Shown piece after piece: positions 1 to 8,569 of a stretch of 64,000 nucleotides of DNA (positions are counted from its first letter, which is position 1; each line of letters opens with the position of its first letter). A program made the position numbers and the translations under genes. Origin of the DNA: Pullulanibacillus pueri. GTDB taxonomy: Bacteria > Bacillota > Bacilli > Bacillales > Sporolactobacillaceae. The notes below the pieces were generated by a model. The model worked only from the letters and a program-made list of their open reading frames with translations. It was not told where the DNA came from and ran no database searches. The DNA lies in contig NZ_BMFV01000016.1 in assembly GCF_014639255.1 (NCBI RefSeq), positions 32,076 through 96,075 of the forward strand, in the 5' to 3' direction.

Positions 1-1190
1 GATGCTAGATTGTCTCCTTGAATCTCTGAATCTACCTCCGTCAAGTCGCCTAAGGTTTCCTCAACTGTTACTAGCGTATCCTCCACTGCTCCTAAAGCCT
101 GTGCAATTTCAGATATGCCAGTTGGAGCCGATATTGCTGTTTTCACCTCGCTCAAGTCGGAGTGTAATTTTTGGGCTATTGTCAATTCAGCTTTTCCGAA
201 TACTACACTGATACTCTGGCCATCTGCGTCATAAGTTTCTTCAACTTCGGTGATGCGTGTCGTCATGGATACACCCCATGCTTTGGAAATAACTTTGACG
301 GTCTGCCCAAGATCGAAGTCTATCTTATATGACAAATTACCGTGTGGATTGACAGATGTATCAAATGAATAGCGTATGGCTTGCTCACTCAGCTTACTTT
401 GACCTCGAAAGATTAGTGTATCAATGTAATCTAAACCAAAGTCTTCTGCCCGTAAGTCCTTAGCATCCACAAAAATTTCGTGCCTTGTCTCACCAGAGCC
501 ACTTGTAATTGCAACAAAAGTTCTGTCTGGACCTTCTCCTTCACCACCAACAAGGGCGGTGTTGGCATAATCTCCAGCACTTATTGTATAAATCTGTTCT
601 GTAAGGTTTTCATATTCCTTAGAAAATACAGCTTGTGATTCCGTTCCCATATATAACGCTACGGTAAAAACCCCTGTAGTAGGAGTGAACACAGTCTTAA
701 TGCCAACATCCGATGCAACACATAGTTCCGTCACAGCATCCATCAAATTTCGATACGATACCTGTGTGCTGATAGGAACATTAAAGTTTGGAGCAGAAAA
801 GGATATGTTCGCAATCTTCCTTGCTACATCAGAAGGATTGATAAGATTATTATTTATCAACTGCTCCACACAGACAGATATGTCACCAGACAGTTTCTCC
901 GTTTGCCAAACAATGCGGCGGGAGAGGAAGGAAGTTGCAAAACGACCACTTGCAGTAATAATTTCATGCTCGGTTTGAGAAAGTTCCAGATGCTCAATGA
1001 TCCCGGCTTCCTCATCATCATTTTTCCAGATGATATTCCCTTCCTTTAAGAGTTCTGTATTCTCTGGAGTTGCTATCGCCTTTAACTCAAATGAGCCACA
1101 CTGGGAATAGCGTCTCGTCCAGCGTAAGTACTCAAAGGATTCAACAATGCCTGCAAGCTCCCGGTTTGAATTGTAGATATACAGTTCCAT
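1..1190 (-). CDS. Phage tail protein, siphovirus Gp37-like (partial)
   Basis: The frame is open from an ATG at 1190 to the left edge, so the C-terminus lies outside the window. The start follows the Dit stop by two bases. The translated part begins MELYIYNSNREL and contains an RRIVWQTEK-like stretch that I associate with the ReqiPepy6 Gp37-like tail family, which forms the baseplate or tail-associated fibre/lysin base of siphophages. Near the left edge it turns into coiled-coil-like sequence rich in Glu, Thr and Val. Position directly after Dit fits a Tal-type protein. The family call is from memory of its style and is moderately sure; a tail role is very likely. Confidence 0.72.
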   Translation of the reverse strand, partial: MELYIYNSNRELAGIVESFEYLRWTRRYSQCGSFELKAIATPENTELLKEGNIIWKNDDEEAGIIEHLELSQTEHEIITASGRFATSFLSRRIVWQTEKLSGDISVCVEQLINNNLINPSDVARKIANISFSAPNFNVPISTQVSYRNLMDAVTELCVASDVGIKTVFTPTTGVFTVALYMGTESQAVFSKEYENLTEQIYTISAGDYANTALVGGEGEGPDRTFVAITSGSGETRHEIFVDAKDLRAEDFGLDYIDTLIFRGQSKLSEQAIRYSFDTSVNPHGNLSYKIDFDLGQTVKVISKAWGVSMTTRITEVEETYDADGQSISVVFGKAELTIAQKLHSDLSEVKTAISAPTGISEIAQALGAVEDTLVTVEETLGDLTEVDSEIQGDNLA

Positions 1191-1192
1191 TT

Positions 1193-2044
1193 TCACACCC
1201 CCAGAAACTGCGGACGAAAGTAAATACTAACCTCTAACAATTCCATATTGACAGAAGCATCGTATCTCAGTGTATTAAGGCCTGCCGCCAGTTGAAAGAA
1301 CACCGAATTGGTATCCAACAGTGAAAAAGCATTTGTAACCGTTGAACCATCAACTTGGATCACACGCTTACCAGCGAAATGGGTATATACACGAAGTTCA
1401 TCCCCAGCGCTCATTGTAGTGAGAAGTCGGATATATTCTCCCGTGTCTATGTTTAATAGTTCAGGGTTCGACACAGTACCTAAGGCCCTAAACACTATCT
1501 CGCATCCACAAGATACATCCCCTATATTTTCCACCGTAATGATTTGGCTAGGTTGACGCATTCCGAACTCCATCCCAGTCATTGGAATTTCCAATTCAAA
1601 CTCAAATAGCGGTATCCATGATGCCAGTTCCTCTCGCACCTCATTTAATGTCTCAAAGAAAGGGGATGGGCAGAGCAGACTGACAAAGAAGTTTGGTATT
1701 CGTTGCCGATTAGAAACACTAAAACCTGCTTCCTCTACCACACAGGAAATCTGTCTCTCACGGTATTGAAGGGTTCCTAGTAGCTTTGGGCTGAATATTT
1801 GAAGGAAGTGTTGTCTCCTTTTATAAGCTTCATCGGGAGTATCAGCAACAACCGTACCTTCAATCGTTATGTTTCGCATATCTAGTGTGGAGGAAATATA
1901 AAAAGCGCCATCTTGGTCTGGCGCCTTGAAAGTGTTAACAGTTTGACGGATGTTGCCAGTACCATCTATCTTCGTAAGAAAGTACGGTCGGCTTTGCTTT
2001 AGCGTAATACTCTCTCCATCTCTATTGGTATATGTTAGTTCCAT
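1193..2044 (-). CDS. Distal tail protein (Dit-like, phage tail family)
   Basis: This 283-residue protein follows the tape measure gene, the usual position of Dit, the hub joining tail tube and baseplate. I use the ATG at 2044, giving MELTYTNRDG, because an AAAGGAGG ribosome site sits seven bases upstream; the longer frame from 2068 would put that site inside the gene. The N-terminal half has the typical LKQSRPYFLTKIDGTG start and a stretch on rearranged frames (YKRRQHFLQIFSPK). The C-terminal half is beta-rich, like the galectin-like part of Dit. Part of the minus-strand late operon. Confidence 0.8.
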   Translation of the reverse strand: MELTYTNRDGESITLKQSRPYFLTKIDGTGNIRQTVNTFKAPDQDGAFYISSTLDMRNITIEGTVVADTPDEAYKRRQHFLQIFSPKLLGTLQYRERQISCVVEEAGFSVSNRQRIPNFFVSLLCPSPFFETLNEVREELASWIPLFEFELEIPMTGMEFGMRQPSQIITVENIGDVSCGCEIVFRALGTVSNPELLNIDTGEYIRLLTTMSAGDELRVYTHFAGKRVIQVDGSTVTNAFSLLDTNSVFFQLAAGLNTLRYDASVNMELLEVSIYFRPQFLGV

Positions 2045-2057
2045 TGCCGTACCTCCT

Positions 2058-4478
2058 TTACAATTCAAGTGCCAGTTTACGGGATAGGTTCTTAAACTCC
2101 CGTGCTAGTTCTTTTTCTGATAGAGCCTTAGGTGTCACTACAGAAATGTTTTGAGTGATACTTGCACCAGTGGCATTGCCTTGCCCAGATACACCTCTGT
2201 AATTAAAGTCAAAGCTGGTTGGCACTGCATTTTGCATATCCCTTGAAACTGCTGTCATTGCATCCTCAAAACCTACACCGATACCTTCACCCATGTTGCG
2301 GCCAATTCCAGCAAATAGGGTTGAAGGAGAGCGGATACCGAAGAAGTCTTTAATCCTTGAAACAACATTTCCGAAAAATCCAGATATTTTACTCCATAGC
2401 CATGCCCCTGCGTCTGAAATACCTTGCCATAGACCTTTAATCAGATTGCCACCCACTTGAGCCATTTGACCGATATAGCCAGTAAAGGCTTTGATCAGTC
2501 CAGAGATAATCTGCGGTACTGCTTTAACAATCTCCACGATTATCCTTGGTAGGTTTGCAATCAATGCCACAAACAGTTGTACACCCGCTAAGATAATCTT
2601 ATCGATGTTACCAATAACGGCATTGACCAGCGAGCTAACAATCTTGGGAATAGCACCTACAACAGTAGTAATAATCTGCGGCAATGCCTGAATGAGTGAA
2701 ACTAGAAGCCGGATACCTGCATCAATAATCAAAGGAATCGAGCCAATAACAGCATTGATGATACTGTCGATAATTTGCGGAATTGCTTCCACAACTGCTG
2801 TAATAATGGTAGGCAAAGCTGTAACCAGTGAGGACAATAATTGAATACCCGCTTCAATAATCTGCGGAATAGATTTAATGATAAAATCCACTATTGCTTT
2901 GATGATGACAGGCAATGCAGAAGTAAGCTGGGGTATGGCATCTACCAATCCCTGTGCTAATCCTAAAATCAACTGCAAAGCGGCATCCAAAATGAGTGGT
3001 AGGTTATCCATCAATCCTTGGACAATCTGCATAACTGCAGAAACTGCCGCAGGGATGAGTTGTGGTAACGCTATGCCGATTCCCTCCACAAGTGCTGTTA
3101 CTAATTCAATTGCTGCATTTATTAGCAGTGGAAGGTTATCAATTAATGCACCGACAATCGTCATTAGAGCACTTACTGCAGCTGGGATAAGTTCCGGTAA
3201 AAGATTTAACATTGTTTCCAGTACTTGCGTGAATATATTTGTAACTAATTCAAGAAGCATTGGTAGCAATTCTGCAACCGCCGCTAATATTGCGCCTGTC
3301 GCTGTTGGCAAGGCGGCTACGATATTTTCTAAAACCGGTACAATATTAGTGACAACCGCCTCGAAAGCATCAACAAGATTCTCAGTCAGATTCGTCATAT
3401 CAGCATTGGCATTACCGAGTCCAGCTGTAAATGAACCAAGTGCGGCCTGTAGTAACCCAATAGAACCGGAGATTGTCTCGGTTGATTCTTTTGCAAAGTT
3501 ACCTGCATACTGCTCTGTGTTCTCAAAGAACATTTGCATTGCTACTTCGGCTTTTTCCGCTTGTGTTGCAGTATTCCAAGTGAAATCCAGACCCTTTGCG
3601 AGAGCATAGGCTTCGATGTTTGTAGCGTTCATCGCAACACCTAAGTTATCCATCATATCAAAGTTACCCTTTGCCGCCCCAGTGACTGCCTCCAATGCCG
3701 AGGACATATCAATACCCATAACAGATGCCATGTCTGCCGCACGTTGCATGGCCTTTTCAGTTAGCTCAAGACTTCTCTGTTGCTGTATACCAGAACCTTG
3801 GAATAACGCGCCCATTTTGTTGGCAGTTGCAAGGTACTCACTTTGGGAAACACCTAGATTTTTATAGGCTTCCTCACCAGTTTTCTGAATCGATGCAGCA
3901 TATGCTCCAAAAACCGCCTCCGATCCACCTAGGTTTTGTTCTAATTCTCCGAACTGAGTAACTACCTCTTTACCTAACTTAATAGCCGCGGCTCCAGCGG
4001 CAACGGCAACCGCACCCATCGCCACACCAATGCCCTTGAGTACACCGCCAAGCTTTTCAAACCTGCCACCAGCATCCTCTGCACTTTTACCTGAATCCTC
4101 TAACTCTTCACCGAGATTATCCGCTTCAATTGTAGACTCCTCAAGTTCACGTTCCATAAGGTTCAGTTCTGCCTGAGCCCTATTTAATTGTATCTGCCAG
4201 TTTTGGGTGCGGCGGTCATTTTCACCGAAAGAGGAGGAGGCATTATCAAGGGCAGCCTTAAGGGTAGAAATCTTTTCTTTCTGTGCGTCAATTTCTTTAT
4301 TTAAAACGGCATTTCGAGCCGTGATCGATTGAATGGATTTATCGTTTTTATCAAATTGACTGGTTACAAGGGCCATTTCACTACCTAGTACCTTAAATGA
4401 TTGATTGATTTCGGAGAGTGCCTTCTTAAATTCTCGCTCACCCTCGACACCTATTTTTAATCCAAAATTATCCGCCAT
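2058..4478 (-). CDS. Tail tape measure protein
   Basis: 806 residues that set tail length and line the tail lumen. Residues about 1-130 are coiled coil, starting MADNFGLKIGVEGEREFKKAL. Next comes a short hydrophobic Ala/Gly-rich segment, then the conserved tape-measure core (GALFQGSGIQQQRSLELTEKA region). Residues about 370-690 are a long series of hydrophobic repeats of roughly 38-40 residues built on LP-x-II/LI...A-x-LI units. The C-terminus has the FFGIRSPS motif common in tape measure proteins. It lies directly after the tail chaperone pair. Large open frames on the opposite strand are shadows of its repeats. Confidence 0.95.
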   Translation of the reverse strand: MADNFGLKIGVEGEREFKKALSEINQSFKVLGSEMALVTSQFDKNDKSIQSITARNAVLNKEIDAQKEKISTLKAALDNASSSFGENDRRTQNWQIQLNRAQAELNLMERELEESTIEADNLGEELEDSGKSAEDAGGRFEKLGGVLKGIGVAMGAVAVAAGAAAIKLGKEVVTQFGELEQNLGGSEAVFGAYAASIQKTGEEAYKNLGVSQSEYLATANKMGALFQGSGIQQQRSLELTEKAMQRAADMASVMGIDMSSALEAVTGAAKGNFDMMDNLGVAMNATNIEAYALAKGLDFTWNTATQAEKAEVAMQMFFENTEQYAGNFAKESTETISGSIGLLQAALGSFTAGLGNANADMTNLTENLVDAFEAVVTNIVPVLENIVAALPTATGAILAAVAELLPMLLELVTNIFTQVLETMLNLLPELIPAAVSALMTIVGALIDNLPLLINAAIELVTALVEGIGIALPQLIPAAVSAVMQIVQGLMDNLPLILDAALQLILGLAQGLVDAIPQLTSALPVIIKAIVDFIIKSIPQIIEAGIQLLSSLVTALPTIITAVVEAIPQIIDSIINAVIGSIPLIIDAGIRLLVSLIQALPQIITTVVGAIPKIVSSLVNAVIGNIDKIILAGVQLFVALIANLPRIIVEIVKAVPQIISGLIKAFTGYIGQMAQVGGNLIKGLWQGISDAGAWLWSKISGFFGNVVSRIKDFFGIRSPSTLFAGIGRNMGEGIGVGFEDAMTAVSRDMQNAVPTSFDFNYRGVSGQGNATGASITQNISVVTPKALSEKELAREFKNLSRKLALEL

Positions 4479-4492
4479 ACCTTCACCTCCTC

Positions 4493-5067
4493 CTATATGC
4501 CTAGTGGGATAATATCGTCAATGGTCTGAGTTTTCTTTGGCTTTTCAATGCCATGCCACTGCTTATGGCAAGCCCATAAATCAAAAAACAGTCCAATTGG
4601 CAGAAGCCAGAATTCCTCTGCCTCCATGCCCATCTGGACTGTTCCATAATAAAGAAGCCGGGTAAAGACCTCAGCGTCCGTTACCCGACTTCCACGTTTT
4701 TTGGAGTTTCCTCCTCACTTTCCACATTTCTCTTTGTACCTTTGAACATTGCCTCGGTAATTGCAGTTTTATATGCCGCTAAGTCAAGCGGTGAAGTAAG
4801 AAGCTCCACTTCTTCCTCTGTAAGCAATTCTTCTGGTGCGTTCTTATTCTTAAGATTACGAATCAAAATGGACTGGTTTGCAAGCAGCGTGATTAGCCAA
4901 ACAATCTCGTCCAGTGCCATCTCGAAGTTTTCTGATTTCATCAGTTTTTCTCCAAGGTTTTCAAGACCACCGTAACGACCGGCAATGGCCTTTGTTGCAC
5001 GTGTAGTTAAAACCAGTTCATACTCTTTGTCACCTATGTTGATTGAGGCACTTCTATCATTATCCAT
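4493..5067 (-). CDS. Tail assembly chaperone, long form by -1 frameshift (gpGT-like)
   Basis: Shifting -1 at 4696-4702 leaves the short-form frame and continues as KKRGSRVTDAEVFTRLLYYG... to a TAG at 4493-4495, just 14 bases before the tape measure ATG. The extension of about 65 residues includes a MGMEAEEFWLLPIG stretch typical of the T part of such fusions and ends DDIIPLGI. The intervening 186 bases would otherwise be an unexplained gap inside a tightly packed operon. I see no ribosome site or convincing start for an independent gene there. Inferred from sequence and the known behaviour of the family. Confidence 0.85.
4681..5067 (-). CDS. Tail assembly chaperone, short form (gpG-like)
   Basis: 128 residues, start MDNDRSASINIGDKEYEL, located between the major tail protein and the tape measure gene, where lambda-like phages encode gpG. 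It has the predicted compact alpha/beta start and acidic helices, with a charged end (EEETPKNVEVG). These chaperones coat the tape measure protein during tail assembly and are not in the finished virion. The gene carries a slippery heptamer close to its stop, so a minority of ribosomes should make a longer gpGT product. Confidence 0.85.
   Translation of the reverse strand: MDNDRSASINIGDKEYELVLTTRATKAIAGRYGGLENLGEKLMKSENFEMALDEIVWLITLLANQSILIRNLKNKNAPEELLTEEEVELLTSPLDLAAYKTAITEAMFKGTKRNVESEEETPKNVEVG
4696..4702 (-). other. Programmed -1 ribosomal frameshift site A AAA AAC
   Basis: On the minus strand the codons CCA AAA AAC contain the canonical X XXY YYZ heptamer A AAA AAC in the correct zero-frame register, five codons before the short-form stop. 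The -1 frame downstream is open for about 65 codons. This is the standard arrangement for gpG/gpGT genes of tailed phages. Confidence 0.88.
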
Positions 5068-5078
5068 GATTTCCCCTC

Positions 5079-5669
5079 CTATGGTTCAGGTGTATATACA
5101 GGTTCATAGACTTCAGTGAACCAGCCTGTTATGGTGGTCGATGAAACACCAGGATCACCTTCTGTAACTTCCGCTTTCCATGGGTGCTTGCCCAATCCAT
5201 CCAGCTTATTCCTACGCATAACGGTTCCTTCGATGGTGGGTGTAGAAAAGGTAATGGAATCAGCCTTTGTCTGTAAGTTGGTAGCTGGTAGTCCAAACTT
5301 AACGCGATACAGCCAAAAATAGCGGTATGTTCCGTTAGCCCTTTGCGCACGAAACCCCACTGCAACTGGTGTACCCACATTTTCACTGGCTGAGATTAAT
5401 ACTCCGTTGTCATCTGTAGAAGCACCAGTTAAATCCGCTGCAACTGTCGGACCAATGTCGTCAACACCGAGAGTGAGAGTACCACTGTTAAAGTCTTTCA
5501 CAACCTCAGCCGCACCATCGTCAGCATACAGAATTGCTTCCACCAGTTCTACCGAGAGTTCAGCAGTGATGGCTTTTGCAAGTACGGAAGGTTGGGCATA
5601 AGTTTCCTCACCGTTAGTGTCCTCGGTTATTTTTGAATAGTACAGTCTATCAAGACCGATCGTTGCCAT
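5079..5669 (-). CDS. Major tail protein (phi13-type)
   Basis: 196 residues, start MATIGLDRLYYSKI. This is the tail tube subunit; the opening phrase and the central VELVEAILYADDGAAE... stretch are characteristic of the Firmicutes phi13-family major tail proteins. It precedes the tail chaperone genes and follows the tail completion genes in the usual order. Likely forms hexameric rings stacked along the tape measure. Confidence 0.92.
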   Translation of the reverse strand: MATIGLDRLYYSKITEDTNGEETYAQPSVLAKAITAELSVELVEAILYADDGAAEVVKDFNSGTLTLGVDDIGPTVAADLTGASTDDNGVLISASENVGTPVAVGFRAQRANGTYRYFWLYRVKFGLPATNLQTKADSITFSTPTIEGTVMRRNKLDGLGKHPWKAEVTEGDPGVSSTTITGWFTEVYEPVYTPEP

Positions 5670-5672
5670 GTG

Positions 5673-6014
5673 TTATTCCTCCAATCTATAGTTTTTTGCC
5701 ACATCGATGGCATAATGATGATATCCAGTATCATCCTCGTGTCCGATGTATCTCCGTTCGGTCACAGTAAAATCCGCATTTATTAAAGAAGTGGTGAGCT
5801 GTCTTTTCCTCTTTAAGTAGTTACTTTTTGAGAACAATGATATCCTCGCTTCCTGCACATCAAAGCCTGGACGGTTATCCGCATGAACTTCAAAAATATC
5901 CGAAAGAGGGAGAATCACGACATACTCATCTGGTGCCAAACCTGAAAAAACCCCGGTTTCCACGGGGAGCGGTATAGTGGAAACAAGGGTATTCAATTCC
6001 TCTAAAATATTCAT
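5673..6014 (-). CDS. Tail completion/terminator-like protein
   Basis: 113 residues from the ATG at 6014 (MNILEELNTLVS), preceded by GGAGGAG with good spacing; this start overlaps the upstream stop by four bases, ATGA style. The content (SGLAPDEYVVILPLSDIFEVHADN, then YIGHEDDTGYHHYAID) resembles the small tail-terminator proteins that sit between an HK97 gp10-like gene and the major tail protein and cap the tail tube at the neck. Function is inferred largely from position. Confidence 0.68.
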   Translation of the reverse strand: MNILEELNTLVSTIPLPVETGVFSGLAPDEYVVILPLSDIFEVHADNRPGFDVQEARISLFSKSNYLKRKRQLTTSLINADFTVTERRYIGHEDDTGYHHYAIDVAKNYRLEE

Positions 6015-6442
6015 ATCTTCTTGATCTCCTCCTCCAGCTTGGCGACCATTGCGTTGATGCAAGGTTTCCTAGATGCATTCCTCGCAGGCTTTAGGAAGGG
6101 TTTTGCAGGCTGACCATGTTTGCCATATTCGATAATGCTGGCAAGTTTAGCATTGCTCTCGCCGTCAGATCGTGGCTCGGCAAAGCCGACTTTTACATTG
6201 AAGTTTCCGTTTCTATCTTGCTTTGCTCCAGAAAGACCCAGTGAAGATAGCAACTCACCAGTGCTTTTGGATGGATATTTCGTGCCCTTGCCAACCACCT
6301 TACTTAGATTTCCTTTGACTTTATCAAGCACCACTTCACCGCCAACTTCCAAAACCTTAGGAAGAATCACATCGGTCTGGTCAGCTAATCGAGATACCTT
6401 TAAAAGGAATTCTTCTGGCATCTTTATATTCGCTTTTGCCAT
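6011..6442 (-). CDS. HK97 gp10-family protein (head-tail joining)
   Basis: 143 residues. I prefer the ATG at 6442 (MAKANIKMPEEF) because GAGGTG lies six bases upstream. The sequence has the gp10 hallmarks: a helical start (VLEVGGEVVLDKVKGNL), GTKYPSKSTGELLSSLG, then a G-Y/F-x-EPRSDG region and a basic KPFLKPARNASRK tail. Family members take part in closing the head-tail junction or tail completion. It overlaps its downstream neighbour by four bases, indicating translational coupling. Confidence 0.85.
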   Translation of the reverse strand: MAKANIKMPEEFLLKVSRLADQTDVILPKVLEVGGEVVLDKVKGNLSKVVGKGTKYPSKSTGELLSSLGLSGAKQDRNGNFNVKVGFAEPRSDGESNAKLASIIEYGKHGQPAKPFLKPARNASRKPCINAMVAKLEEEIKKI

Positions 6443-6447
6443 ATCCA

Positions 6448-6783
6448 TCACCTCACAGTTGGTTCTAGCTTTTCGGCTAAAACCTCGACATACATACCTC
6501 GATTTCTTACATCCTCAACACTTAAAATTTGATATCTGCCATCATCGCAGACGATAACCATTTCATTGGTCACCTTAAGTCCGAAGATTTTTCTAAACCT
6601 GAATAGGGAAGTTGCAGATGAAAATGATGCCATATTCGTCCATCGCTCACTGCCATGCCGATCTTCCTTGTAAGCAAGTACACTTGCGAGTATGTTGTCA
6701 TCTTTTGTGGCGAAGCCTTCCTTATCCTTTGTGGGTATCGTGCAAATGATATCGATGAAGGTGTTCATCTTCCCAAAGCTCAC
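6448..6783 (-). CDS. Phage head closure protein
   Basis: About 111 residues. I chose the GTG at 6783 (reading M-SFGKMNTFIDI) because it follows the upstream stop directly and resembles homologues starting MSFGKMN; an in-frame ATG lies at 6768 and a longer frame reaches 6807. The body (AYKEDRHGSERW, FRFRKIFGLKVTNEM, ...GRYQILSVEDVRNRGMYVEV) is typical of SPP1 gp16/HK97 head-closure proteins that seal the portal after packaging. Start uncertain, family likely. Confidence 0.8.
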   Translation of the reverse strand: MSFGKMNTFIDIICTIPTKDKEGFATKDDNILASVLAYKEDRHGSERWTNMASFSSATSLFRFRKIFGLKVTNEMVIVCDDGRYQILSVEDVRNRGMYVEVLAEKLEPTVR

Positions 6784-6784
6784 A

Positions 6785-7105
6785 CTAAACACCCCACTCT
6801 CGATCAAGTCGTAAAAGCAAGTTCACTGTATTCCATACTTGTTGTCCCGCCTGTACGCTATCAGCAAAGAAACCTGCCGTCGAGCCATCTCTACTTTCAT
6901 AGAAATGACTCGACAACATGATCACTGCTTGTTCTGTTGTTGGAGGCATAGCATGTGTTTCATAATAGTTTTCAGGAACGTGCTGATAGCTTTGTGCATA
7001 GGAGACTGCAGCAGTGATAAATCCAATAAGGAGGGCATCATCCTGATCATGTGCTAAAATTAAGTTCGCTTTAACTTTAGGCAAGAGATTATCTGCCACT
7101 GCCAT
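6785..7105 (-). CDS. Head-tail connector protein (gp6/gp15-like)
   Basis: 106 residues, start MAVADNLLPKVKANLIL after a GGAGG site. All-helical small protein with the pattern DDALLIGFITAAVSYAQSY, as in the HK97 gp6 and SPP1 gp15 adaptor family that forms a ring beneath the portal. It lies between the capsid/head fibre genes and the head closure gene, as expected. Confidence 0.88.
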   Translation of the reverse strand: MAVADNLLPKVKANLILAHDQDDALLIGFITAAVSYAQSYQHVPENYYETHAMPPTTEQAVIMLSSHFYESRDGSTAGFFADSVQAGQQVWNTVNLLLRLDREWGV

Positions 7106-7131
7106 ACCACCAACCTCCTTTACATTCCACC

Positions 7132-7344
7132 TTAGTCAGCCTCCATAAGCCCCGCTGCTTTTAGTTTGGCAAGCAGGGCATTGAAGTCCGTAACTAGACC
7201 AGCAACATCGGTGGCGGTGCTGTCTGCCTGGTTTTCAGCAACAGGAAGCCCCATAACCGAGGCCCCTTCTTTAATTTCTAAAACACCTCCGATGACAGTT
7301 TTTTCTCCGCCTTGTTCGGTATAATTCTTCGTGTTATAACTCAT
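7132..7344 (-). CDS. Head fibre-like protein
   Basis: 70 residues, MSYNTKNYTEQGGEKTVIGG..., ending LVTDFNALLAKLKAAGLMEAD. It matches the short head-fibre family related to the N-terminal part of phi29 gp8.5, with the AVADVAGLVTDFN-type motif. It is placed directly after the major capsid gene. It may decorate the capsid or be dispensable; no experimental role can be read here. Confidence 0.75.
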   Translation of the reverse strand: MSYNTKNYTEQGGEKTVIGGVLEIKEGASVMGLPVAENQADSTATDVAGLVTDFNALLAKLKAAGLMEAD

Positions 7345-7356
7345 AAAGCACCTCCG

Positions 7357-8550
7357 TTAGGCTTTCTGTTGGAGTACCTTAACGGCCTCCGGTAAGATAA
7401 GCTTTCCATCAACTCGCTGAGTCGCAATAAATCCTACTTGACCTGTAACAGCATAGAGTTCATTTAATCGTTTGAATACGCGTCCTTGACGGTCTGCCAC
7501 CCAGTAATAACTAAAATCACCGAATACCATAGTCTTTGCACCTGCTTCAATAGTAGGTACATATGATGAGGTGTACAGCGGGCGGTTAAGAATCGTATCA
7601 GGTGTCCCCGCTTGGACAGAAGGTTGCCATAAGTACTGTCCGTTTCCGTCCTTTAATTTACGGATAGCTTTTATAGTGGCGTCATTCATTACGAATACTG
7701 CCTTATTTCGATACGGTGCTTTTAAGCTGTAGAATAAATCTAATACCTCATCCAAAGTGATGGCAGTGGCACTTGCCGCAGTAACCCCAACTTGACCACC
7801 ACCAGTAGCATTCAGAATTCCTGTTGGCTTTCCTGTACCGTCACCTATGAAGAAGGCTTCCTCCTCCTTGTTACCAATGCGACGGGCGAATTCTCTTGTG
7901 ATGTAGCTTTCGAGATTAAACACGGAATCATTTAGCAGTTCCTCAGAGACTTTGATCATCGTTGCTAGTTTATAAGCACCAATCGATACTTGACCGAAGC
8001 TGTCATCACTCTCTGGAATAGCTCCTTCTTCATCGATCCAACTTGCAGTGCCTTTGCTTGCAACAACAGGAATCTTACGGTCACCAGAAGATGTAGTGAT
8101 TACATTAGCCAATCTACGGAAAATATTTTCTTCCTCTAGAGCTTCTACTAGAGTACGTTCAAACTCATCTGGCACAAGGAATCCGCCTTCAGAATCAGTG
8201 CCAATCTTTAGAGCGTTTCTTACTTCATAGCTAACATTGTCACGCATTGCATTCCAGAAAGCTCTTTTGTATTCAGCACTTGCACGACCGGTCTTTTCCT
8301 CTCCAGTTCTAGTAGGTTCATTGGTAATTGGGTTACTGGTTGCTTTCGACAGTTCCAAATCGATAGATGCTTGGCGTTCCAAACGTTCAATTTCCTTACC
8401 AAGAGCCACCACATCGGCTTCCATTTTTTCATAGGTTGTCGTGTCCTCGGCGGATAACAGTCCATCACCACCACGTTTGGAATCAAGGAATGCCTTTGCT
8501 GCGTCCCATGCTTTAGCGCGTTTCTCGCGCAATTCAAGAATTTTACTCAT
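7357..8550 (-). CDS. Major capsid protein, HK97 family
   Basis: 397 residues. Residues 1 to about 85 are a charged coiled coil (delta or scaffold domain: RAKAWDAAKAFLDSKR..., IERLERQAS) expected to be removed by the neighbouring protease. The rest is the HK97 fold with NALKIGTDSEGGFLVPDEF, FIGDGTGKPTGILN, and VFVMNDATIKAIRKLKDGNGQYLW, all family signatures. Order portal-protease-capsid is conserved. Confidence 0.96.
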   Translation of the reverse strand: MSKILELREKRAKAWDAAKAFLDSKRGGDGLLSAEDTTTYEKMEADVVALGKEIERLERQASIDLELSKATSNPITNEPTRTGEEKTGRASAEYKRAFWNAMRDNVSYEVRNALKIGTDSEGGFLVPDEFERTLVEALEEENIFRRLANVITTSSGDRKIPVVASKGTASWIDEEGAIPESDDSFGQVSIGAYKLATMIKVSEELLNDSVFNLESYITREFARRIGNKEEEAFFIGDGTGKPTGILNATGGGQVGVTAASATAITLDEVLDLFYSLKAPYRNKAVFVMNDATIKAIRKLKDGNGQYLWQPSVQAGTPDTILNRPLYTSSYVPTIEAGAKTMVFGDFSYYWVADRQGRVFKRLNELYAVTGQVGFIATQRVDGKLILPEAVKVLQQKA

Positions 8551-8569
8551 TGTTATTTCCTCCTTAAAT

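Noticed and set aside
2878..3609. 243-residue plus-strand open frame
   Set aside because: Antisense shadow of the repetitive tape measure gene, without a ribosome site.
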